In this document: piece by piece, positions 56,551 to 64,000 of the stretch | Numbering within the stretch: the first letter of the stretch is position 1 | Layout: every line of letters begins with the position of its first letter | From: Rhodospirillaceae bacterium | GTDB lineage: Bacteria > Pseudomonadota > Alphaproteobacteria > Thalassobaculales > Thalassobaculaceae | Assembly: GCA_018401495.1 (NCBI GenBank) | Contig: JAGYJX010000019.1 | Location: 62,001-126,000, forward strand | DNA length: 64,000 bases | Reading direction: 5' to 3' | Translations under genes and position numbers: made by a program | The notes under the pieces: generated by a model | Database searches by the model: none | Told to the model about the DNA's origin: nothing | The model's input: the letters and a program-made list of their open reading frames with translations, nothing else

Positions 56551-58587
56551 TTCGGCAGGTCGCCCATCGACGGCGACCAGCGGAACCGGCCTTCCATGTT
56601 GCCGCGCCCGACCTCCACGTACACCTCGCCCGGGATCGCGGCGAGCCTGGGGTCGCCGGCCGGCCCCGGCCGCTTCACCACGAAGCCCATGCGCTCCCAC
56701 AGCGCGATCATGTTGGTGATGCCGTCCCAGTAGCTGGCGTTGGCGTGGTAGCCGATGCCGGCGACCCCGCGCGACCAGGCCACCCGGCTCTCGAAGAACC
56801 TCAGGCGCTGATCCGCCGGGAGGTCGTCGCGCATCATGTTCCGGTAGTACTCCTCCGGCAGCACGTCGATCGGCAGCAGGGCCGGCCACCAGACGGCGGT
56901 CGGGAAGTCCGCCTGCATGACCACCTGCTGGCAGCTGAAGGCGTCGCATTGCCAGGGCAGCCCCATCCATCGGGTGAGGTCACCCGGTCCCTGCGGTCCG
57001 ATCGGCGGCAGCGTGCCGAGGGCCGGGTTGCCGTTGAAGGCGGTCTCCGGCGTCAGCAGGAACCCGATGTCCTGCACCAGCGACGCGCGCTTGCCGAGCG
57101 CGATCCGGAACGGCTCGGCCGCCGGGTCGCGGTGGCGGGCGTACATCTCCTTGAGGCGCAGGTAGTAGGTCAGTTCGACGCCGGGGTGGAACGCGCCGCC
57201 GGAGCACGGCTCCAGCGCCGCCTCGGTGAGCGCGTCCGGTCTGCTGCGCCAGGTCGAGGTCGTCCAGTTCGGCGACCGCGTCGGCCGCCGCGTCGTCGAA
57301 ATCGTCGACGAAGGCGCCGTCGGCCCACAGCCGCAGGTGCTCGTACTGGAGGTCCGGGAACCGGAACCACTGCAACGGGCTGCCGTCGTAGTTGATGCCG
57401 TCGCCGGTCATGAGCGGCAGCTTCAGGCGCTCGGTGATGTAGGCGTCGGGGGCGTCGTTGTGGGGGTTTCGGAACTTCGCGAACACCGAATGGCGGAACT
57501 CGCCGTTGCCGACCGAGGGGTCCCGGAGGCGCGCCAGATAGGCGGGATCGGCGAAGTCGCCGACCGCCAGCCAGCCCTGGCGCAGATTGGCGGCGGCCGC
57601 CACCCATTCCATCAGCGCGAGGCGGCGGAAGGTCGGGTAGACGTCGCGGCGGAACGAGATCGGGCCGGCCGGCTTCGGCGCCCAGCCCTGTTCGACGTTC
57701 AGGCTGGCGATCACGTCGTGCAGGGTCGAGATCGGCGGGATCTCGGGCGCGAAGTTCGGGCCGACCGAGGCGACCCAGGCGTGCTCGGCGTCCATCGCCG
57801 TGCCGTCCGCGAACGTCACCCGGGCCTCGACCGGGCCGTCGCACCAGTCGTCGTGCCAGCCGTCGTTGTCGGCGAAGCTGGTGATCGGCGCGGCGGTCGG
57901 GCTGGCCGACCGGCCGTCCGGCGGGAACACCAGCAGGCGCCCTTGGTCATCGGTGCGCAGATGGCCGAGGCCGACGTCGAACTGGTCCCAGAACCGTCCG
58001 CCCATGGCGTAGCGGCGGTCGCCGCCGTCGGGGTTGGTGCCGGCGCCGGCGATGGTGGTCTCGCCGCCGTCGATCACCAGCATCGTCTCCCGCTCGGCGG
58101 CGGTGACGAAGTATTGATTGCGCCGACGGCCGGGCAGGCCGGGGGCGAGATCGCCGTTGTCGAGCGGGTTGTTGAAGCCGTACCAGGCCGCCTTGGTGTT
58201 GGCGACGTGGACCCGCCATTCGACGCGCGCCTCGCCGGCCACGACCTCGCGGATGACCCGGCCCTGGTCGTCGAAGGCGTAGACCCGGAAGCGCTGCACC
58301 TGCTTCTTGATCGCCTGCTCGCCGTCCTTGAAACCGCCCTCCGGGCGCGGCGGCAAGCCTGGAACCTCAGGTGCGAGGAACCATCGGTCGCTGCCGCCGA
58401 CCCGGCAGATCCCGATCGCCGGGTAGATGCCGAGCCGGGCGACCCGGGCGTCCGCCGGCGACAGTGCCCGCCCGCCGGCCGCCACCGCCGCCTTCGGCAG
58501 CAGCGGAAACGCCGTCGCCAGCGCCGCGGCGCCGGCTAGGAAATCGCGCCGCCGGAGCCCGGGCGTTGTCTGTCCATTCCCCGTCAT
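56547..58587 (-). CDS. LodA/GoxA-like cysteine tryptophylquinone amino acid oxidase with Tat signal, frame break near 57236
   Basis: About 679 residues after repair. The LodA family is visible from RLGIYPAIGICRVGGSDRWF through AAWYGFNNPLDNGDLAPGLP and NPHNDAPDAYITERLKLPLM. It continues with GGAFHPGVELTYYLRLKEMY after the break and MGLPWQCDAFSCQQVVMQAD. Cys552 in that last segment has an Asp four residues before it, as LodA has for its quinone cysteine. Trp620 (ASYWDGITN) is my candidate partner, but Trp566/567 and 604 are also nearby. Known members oxidise lysine (LodA) or glycine (GoxA), releasing hydrogen peroxide. Unusually the N-terminus, GLRRRDFLAGAAALATAFPL, is a twin-arginine signal, implying export after folding. 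One extra G near 57236 breaks the frame at LAQQT. The start at 58587 follows an AGGGGGA. Confidence 0.85.
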
Positions 58588-58737
58588 GGCTGTCCCCCTG
58601 CCAAGTGGCTGTCCCGCCGCCGGCATCGGCCGGGCGCGGCCCCGATCCTCGGCCAGGATAGCGGCTGGGCCGGGGAGGAAACTCGGGAAGCGAGAATTTT
58701 CCACCGTCGGTGGCGGCGGTGCTGTTTCTAGAACTGG

Positions 58738-60517
58738 TCCTCGTCCAGCGCCATCACGGCGCTGCCGCCGGCCTCGACCGCCGCCAGCAGGGCAGGGCCT
58801 GGGCGAGAAGATGGTCGCCGTAGTGCCGGGCGGTCACCAGCTTGGCCTCCAGGTACCGGGCGTCGGCCGCCGCCGGCGCGCCAGCGCGGCGCGGGCCGCC
58901 AGCGCCGACCGCGCCGTCAGCCAGCCGCCCGCCACCAGTCCGAGCAGCTTCAGGACGATCGCCGACGACGAGGCGGCGGCGGCGGCGTCGACTCGGCATG
59001 GTGGTCGACCACCCAGTCGGTGGCGCTGGGCGAGGGCGTCGCGGCCGGCCTTCAGGCGATCGCGCAGCGCCGCCGTGTCGGCTTCGGCGCAGCGCCGCCA
59101 GGTGCGCGTCGAGGTCGGCGATCAGGGCGCGCATCGCCTCGCCGCCGTCGCGAGCCACCTTGCGGCCCGACCAGGTCGAGGGCCTGGACGCCGTTAGCAC
59201 CCTCGTAGATCGGCGTGATGCGGGCGTCGCGGTAGTGCTGCGCAGCCCCGGTCTCCTCGATGAAGCCCATGCCGCCGTGGATCTGGATGTTGGTCGAGCA
59301 GATCTCGACGGCGGTGTCGGTGCACCAGGCCTTGACCACCGGGATCAGCAGGTCGACCCGGCCCTGGGCGCCGGCGCGCTCGGCCGCCTCGGGTGGCGGT
59401 TGGCGACGTCGATCGCCGCCGCGACGTCGTAGATCAGGCCGCGCATGGCCTCGATCTGCGCCTTCATGGTCATCAGCATCCGGCGCACGTCGGGATGATG
59501 GATGATCGTCACCGGCCCGGAGGAGCCCTGCACGGCCCGGCTCTGCACCCTGGACCGGGCGTAGTCGAGCGCCTGCTGGTAGGCCCGCTCGGCGACCGCC
59601 AGCCCCTGCAGGCCGACCGCCAGGCGGGCGTTGTTCATCATGATGAACATGTACTCGATGCCGCGGTTCTCCTCGCCGACCAGATAGGCCACCGCGCCCT
59701 CGTCCTCGCCATAGGCCATGACGCAGGTCGGGCTGGCGTGGATGCCGAGCTTGTGTTCCAGCGACAGCGGCTTCGCGTCGTTGCGGGCGCCGAGCGTGCC
59801 GTCGGGGTTCACCAGGAATTTCGGGACGATGTACAGCGACAGCCCCTTGGTGCCGGCGATGCCGTCCGGCGACCGCGCCAGCACCAGATGGATGATGTTG
59901 TCGGTGAAGTCGTGGTCGCCGTAGGTGATGTAGATCTTCTGGCCGCGCAGCCGGTAGCCGCCGTCGGCGGTCTTCTCGGCCCTGGTCCGGATGGCGCCGA
60001 GGTCGGTGCCGGCCTGCGGCTCCGTCAGGTTCATGGTGCCGGCCCACTCGCCGGTCACCAGCTTCGGCAGGTAGGTCCGCTTCTGCTCGTCGGTGCCGAC
60101 TTCGCGCAGGGCGTCGATGGCGGCCTGGGTCAGCAGCGGGCACAGCCCGAACGCCAGGTTGGAACCCTGCCACATCTCCTGCAGCGCGGTGGCCACCAGC
60201 CAGGGCAGGCCCATGCCGCCCCACTCCTCCTCGAACGGCGCGCCGTTCCAGCCGCCGTCGACGAACTGCGCGGTAGGCGTCGGCGAACCCCTCGGGGTAC
60301 GCACCACGCCGTTCTCCAGGCGCGAACCCTGCCGGTCGCCGACCTTGTTGAGCGGCGCCAGCACGTCACCGGCCAATTTGCCGGCCTCGGTCAGGATCTG
60401 CTCGACCAGCGCGGCGTCGGTGGTTTCGAGACCGGGCAGGGCCGACACCCGCCGCAACCCGACGACGTCCTCGATGACGAAACGCATGTCGCGCAACGGT
60501 GCGGCGTAGACGCTCAT
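58738..60517 (-). CDS. Large acyl-CoA dehydrogenase (DmdC/FadE type), several frame breaks
   Basis: About 593 residues, the length of the DmdC-like branch with an extra C-terminal domain. It starts MSVYAAPLRDMRFVIEDVVG. Landmarks are FEEEWGGMGLPWLVATALQE, GTMNLTEPQAGTDLGAIRTR and RLRGQKIYITYGDHDFTDNI. The cofactor region QIHGGMGFIEETGAAQHYRD precedes ITPIYEGANGVQALDLVG, in which the glutamate of YEG is the catalytic base. The C-terminus ends AVMALDEDQF. Breaks occur near 60300 and 60275 (compensating), near 59390 and near 59190, with further ones in the C-terminal domain at about 58800-59100. Known relatives act on 3-methylmercaptopropionyl-CoA or long acyl-CoAs; the substrate here is not established. 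The LodA-like gene follows 150 bases downstream. Confidence 0.86.
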
Positions 60518-60639
60518 GACGGACTCCTTGTCGAAGCGGCGCTGCCCGACGCGCCGGCTGCTGTCCCCGCGGTTCTAGCGTGGGGGCCGGGAGCGGGCAA
60601 TCGCGCGCCGGCCGCCAGGCTCCGGTGGCGCGCGGTCGG

Positions 60640-62602
60640 CTAGGCGCCGGCCTCAGGCCGCGGCTGCCGCGGCTCAGCCAGCGGGACCAGCAGCTCGAAG
60701 GTCGCCCCCTGCGCCGATGGCGGTCTGCAGGGCGACGCTGCCGCCGAGCACGTTGGCGATCGGCGTTGTGCGAGCGATGTAAGAGACCAGAGCCCGGTGC
60801 CGCCGGTGCCCAGAGTGGTGGTGAAGAACGGATCGAAGGCCCGGCGCGCCACCGCCGGGGCCATGCCGACGCCGTCGTCGCGCAGGCGGATGAGGGCATG
60901 CCCGGACGGCGCCATCTCGGCGCCGATGAACACCGTGCCGCCGTCGCGGTCGACGAACGCGTGCAGCGCGGCGTTCTCGACGAGATTGGTCAGGGCCTGC
61001 CCGAGCTCGCCCGGGTAGCTGTCCATGACGAGATCGTCCGGCACGTCGACCCGGATCGTCGATCGGCCGTCCTCGCCAGAGGTCGGGCTGAGCGTCAGCA
61101 GCACCTCGTCGACGACCTCGCGCATCCGGAACCGCCGGCGCCGCGACCCGGCACGGTCGGCGGCAACCTGTTTGAAGCTGCCGATCAGGTCGCTCGCCCG
61201 CTTGAGATTGCTGTCGGCGATCCGGGTGCTGGTCCGCACCGACTCGACGAACCCGTCGAAGTTCGGTGCGGCGCAGTCCATCGCCGAGGCTGGCCTCGAA
61301 AGCAGGCCAGCCGGTCGCCGAGGCCGGTGATCGCCATCCGGCCGTTGCCGAGAGGGGTGTTCAGTTCGTGCGCGACGCCCGACACCAGCCGGCCGAGGGC
61401 CGCCAGCCTCTCGGACTGGATCAACTCGTCCTTCGCCTTCTTCACGATCTCCAGGGCGGCGGAGAGGTCCTGGTTGCTGCGGTTCAACTCGCCGGTCCGA
61501 TGGGCGACCCGATCCTCGAGTTCCTCGTTCAGTCGACGGAGTTCCTCCTCGCGCCCGGCGATCGCATCGGCCATCGTTTCCAGGTCCGACGACAGGCGGT
61601 TCAGCTCGGCGATGCTTCCCGTCGGCCATACCGTCGGCCGCTCGCCCCGGGCGATCTGGTTGGCGCGCGTCGCCACCCCTTGCAGCGGCCGCACGATGCC
61701 CTGGGCCCAGAGCGGCGCCAGCAGCAGGCCGACCAGGGCAGACCCGACGAAGCCCGCCAGCACGATCGACATTACCTCCTGGACGTGAGGGTTCTCGAGG
61801 CCCGCCGGGATGCGGCCGACGAACAGCCAGCCGACGGCGTCCGAGTACGACGCCGCGACGTGATAGGCGACGTCGCCGAAGGTCGGCCCGGTCCGGTGGC
61901 GGCGTGCCGGTGCGGACGGCGGCCATCAGCGGGTGGGTGCAGAGGTTCAGGCGCCCGCTGCTCAGCGTTCCGGTGTCGGCGACGATCTCGCCGTTGCGGT
62001 CGACCACCCAGTAGTCGAGGTCGCCGGCTGTCCCTGGCGGACCGGCTGATGTCGAGCAGTGAGGCCAGTGGCAATTCCGCGATCACGACGCCGCCGTCGC
62101 CGACCGGCGCGGCGAGACCAAGGGTGACGATGCCGGTGACCGCCGAGAGGTGCTGGTCGCTCCAGATCGCTTGGCCGCGTTCCAGGGTAGCGCGAAAGAA
62201 CGGGTAGTCGGCGAGGTCGATGCCGGCGAGCTCACGGGTGCGCTGGTCGCTGGCTTCGGCGATGCTGGCGGCGACCAGCCTGCCGTCGGGGCCGATGATG
62301 TAGATCGCGGTCAGCGGCGGTTGGCGGGCGCTGTCCAGGATGGCGCGGAGGGTCTGGTCGGAGCCCAGGCGGTAGGCGGTCGCCGCCAGTTCGACGCGCG
62401 CCTGGATGTTTGCCAGGAAGAACTCGACGCGGGAGGCGATGTCCGCGGCGCCGGCGGTGACCCGCACCCGGCTTTCCGCGTCGATGCGTCCGATCATCAC
62501 CGTCACGATGCCCGTGCCGACGATCGCCAGCGTGACCAGGATCGTGCTGACCAGCAGCAGGATCACCGAGGTCCTGAGCTTGAGGCTCGACAACCGCCTC
62601 AT
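60640..62602 (-). CDS. Sensor histidine kinase with periplasmic sensor and HAMP domains; several frame breaks
   Basis: The N-terminal membrane helix is VILLLVSTILVTLAIVGTGI. A dCache-like periplasmic domain follows (ILDSARQPPLTAIYIIGPDG, DYPFFRATLERGQAIWSDQH). The second helix and HAMP segment are VLAGFVGSALVGLLLAPLWA and GIVRPLQGVATRANQIARGE. A coiled coil (EEELRRLNEELEDRVAHRTG) leads to the H-box LVSGVAHELNTPLGNGRMAI. The ATPase domain has ALTNLVENAALHAF (N-box), LRDDGVGMAP (G1) and RAFDPFFTTTLGTGGTGL (F and G2). The frame is lost near 62035, 61905, 61285 and in the last 200 bases. Its ATG overlaps the upstream binding-lipoprotein stop by ATGA, so the two are tightly coupled. No response regulator is seen in the window. 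Confidence 0.85.
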
Positions 62603-63742
62603 AAACCTTCGAACCGGCCCGACCGGACCACCACGAAGAAGGCCTGGCGCTGCGCGTCGCCGTAGCGGTTGAAGCGCACCGGCTGCTGCAGGCCCGCGGT
62701 GGTGTCCAGCCCGAGCAGCGCATCCTTCAGGGAGCCGCCATCCGAACCGAGAGCCAGCGCCCGGAACAGCACCGTGGCGGCGTCGTGGGCGGCGACGCTC
62801 GAGAAGCCCGGCTCGTGGCGGAACCCGGCGGTGTAGGCCTCGCGGAAGCGCTGGTAAGCCGGCGACGTGTCATGCCGGTCGTAGGACTGCACCAGTTCCA
62901 GCCCCTCGATGGCACGACCGCCCAGGATCAGCAGGCGCTCCGAAGCCGCCCACTCGGCGGCGATCAGCAGGATGTCACGGTCGAGCTTCCGCACCTGATG
63001 GGCAAACTGGGCGGCGTCGACGCTGTTGGCGACCAGCAGGATGGCGTCGGCGCGGCTGTCGAGAAGCGTCTGCACGGTCTGCGAGTACCCACGCGGTCCG
63101 TTGGCGTCGAACCGCTCGTGGGCGACCACCTCGCCGCCGACCGGCTCGTAGGCGGCCCGGAACTCGCGCAGCCAGCTCTCCGAGAACACCGCGTTGTTCG
63201 CGTCGGTGGTGGCGGCGATGCGCCGAATTCCCCGGCCGATGTAGTGCTGGGCGTAAAGCCGCGCGTTATCCCGGGTGGTCCAGTTGATCCGGAAGAAATG
63301 ATCGTCGAGGTCGGCGAACGCCAGCGACGAAACCGTCGGCGAGATGGTCACCAGCTTGAGCTGGTTCAGCACCGGCAGCATGCCCTCGGCGATCGAACTG
63401 TTGTTCGGGCCGATGATCGCCACCACACCCTCGGCGTGCAGGTCGCGGACGGCCTGGGCCGCCACCGCCGGATCGTCGGTGTCGTCGCGCACCAGCAGTT
63501 CGAGGCGGCGCCCGCCGATGCCGCCCGACCGGTTCGCCTCGTCGACGGCCAGCTGGACCGCGTTGCGCGACGCCTCGCCGGTGTCCGCGGAGCGCCCGCT
63601 CAGCCCCCCGATGAAGCCCACGCGGATCGGCGCCGGGTCGCCGCACGCGGCGAGCCCCGCCGCCATAACGACGGCAAGACAAAGCGAGGCGGCAACGTCC
63701 CACCGCCGGATGTCCTCGGTCGCCTCGGGTGTGGTTCGGCAT
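62599..63742 (-). CDS. Periplasmic ligand-binding lipoprotein (LivJ-like), probable frame break near 63708
   Basis: A type I periplasmic binding protein of the branched-chain amino acid group. Landmarks are IRVGFIGGLSGRSADTGEAS, NAVQLAVDEANRSGGIGGRR and LLVRDDTDDPAVAAQAVRDL. The ligand loop is GPNNSSIAEGMLPVLNQLKL, and the end is YGDAQRQAFFVVVRSGRFEG. The in-frame ATG at 63666 would give only MAAGLAAC before the mature part, too short for a signal. Reading upstream in this frame yields VAASLCLAVVMAAGLAAC, a perfect lipoprotein signal, and an ATG at 63742 (MPNHTRGDRG) lies one frame off; a single base change near 63708 would join them. It sits between two histidine kinase genes, with no ABC permease or ATPase, so it is probably a sensor subunit rather than a transporter part. 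Confidence 0.82.
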
Positions 63743-63760
63743 CTTGGGCCTCGCGGTCGG

Positions 63761-64000
63761 TCAGGTCAGCAGGCGGTCGGCGGGCGGCTGCGCGCAGTGC
63801 AGCCCGCCGTTGGGGAAGGTCAACCTCACCGTGGTGCCGCGCCCGAGCGCGCTTTCCACCTCCAGGCTGCCGCCGTGGCGCTCGATCAGCTTCTTGGTGG
63901 CGACCAGCCCGAGGCCGAGCCCGCCACGGCCGGACACGTAGGGGTTGCCGTCGAGGTTGAAGGGGTCGCCGAGCCGACCGAGAACCTCGGGGTCGATGCC
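63761..64000 (-). CDS. Histidine kinase, C-terminal ATPase end (partial)
   Basis: The reverse strand from the window edge reads GIDPEVLGRLGDPFNLDGNP, then YVSGRGGLGLGLVATKKLIE and RHGGSLEVESALGRGTTVRL, then a stop at 63761. GLGLGL is the G2 box of a HATPase_c domain, and ERHGGSLEVES with GRGTTV is its usual ending. The H-box and sensor parts lie beyond the window. It is upstream of the binding lipoprotein on the same strand, 18 bases from its proposed start, so three signalling genes are in line. Confidence 0.88.
   Translation of the reverse strand, partial: GIDPEVLGRLGDPFNLDGNPYVSGRGGLGLGLVATKKLIERHGGSLEVESALGRGTTVRLTFPNGGLHCAQPPADRLLT

Noticed and set aside
62599..63666. Amino acid ABC importer component
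   Set aside because: The binding protein is coupled to histidine kinases on both sides and no permease or ATPase gene is present, so an import role is less likely than sensing.

Overview
The window is about 70% G+C and looks like a chromosomal segment of an alphaproteobacterium, most likely from the Rhodospirillales side. The evidence is a MipZ-type division ATPase, a phasin, a clpS-clpA pair, a Tat-exported sugar-binding protein, TAXI-type TRAP transport and a cytochrome bd-type oxidase. I cannot name the genus. I see no rRNA, tRNA, insertion sequence, prophage or CRISPR array.

Layout. 0-5.4 kb: a partial SulP anion transporter, an FkbM-type methyltransferase, an acyl-CoA dehydrogenase, then a type III polyketide synthase directly followed by an ICMT-family methyltransferase. 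5.5-13.5 kb: mipZ, a GNAT, a VWA-like protein and a membrane DnaJ protein, then galU-ugd-phosphomannomutase (UDP-glucose and UDP-glucuronate supply for surface polysaccharide), then a convergent DacA-type carboxypeptidase with a SPOR domain. 13.8-17.4 kb: a phasin with its own terminator, then clpS-clpA. 17.4-24.6 kb: a minus-strand ridA/acyltransferase/small-protein group preceded by a structured, terminator-bearing leader, then two PLP enzymes flanking a pentapeptide-repeat protein, and a convergent membrane protein. 24.8-29.1 kb: an MFS exporter, a flavin oxidoreductase and a two-subunit CoA transferase. 29.1-37.4 kb: a complete sugar ABC importer, a flippase-like membrane protein, a sugar-acid-type dehydratase and a TauD-like dioxygenase. 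37.5-45.6 kb: a bd-type quinol oxidase, an old-yellow-enzyme/TMADH-like reductase and a TAXI-TRAP transporter. 45.8-52 kb: tamA-tamB for outer-membrane assembly. 52-64 kb: small metabolic genes, a LodA/LodB-like pair (predicted quinone-cofactor amino acid oxidase plus its flavoprotein), a large acyl-CoA dehydrogenase, and an operon that alternates histidine kinases with a periplasmic binding lipoprotein.

Data quality matters for reading this window. At least 21 otherwise well-conserved genes are broken by single-base frame changes. Most are +1 insertions, often beside short homopolymers, while about 13 kb from 24.8 to 37.4 kb has none. I read these as sequencing or assembly errors rather than gene decay, and I annotate each such gene across its full extent, giving the approximate break positions.

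The parts most worth a second look are the Tat-signal LodA/LodB-like pair, the type III PKS-methyltransferase pair, the structured RNA upstream of ridA, the binding-lipoprotein/histidine-kinase operon, and the TMADH-like reductase that lacks one expected iron-sulfur cysteine.
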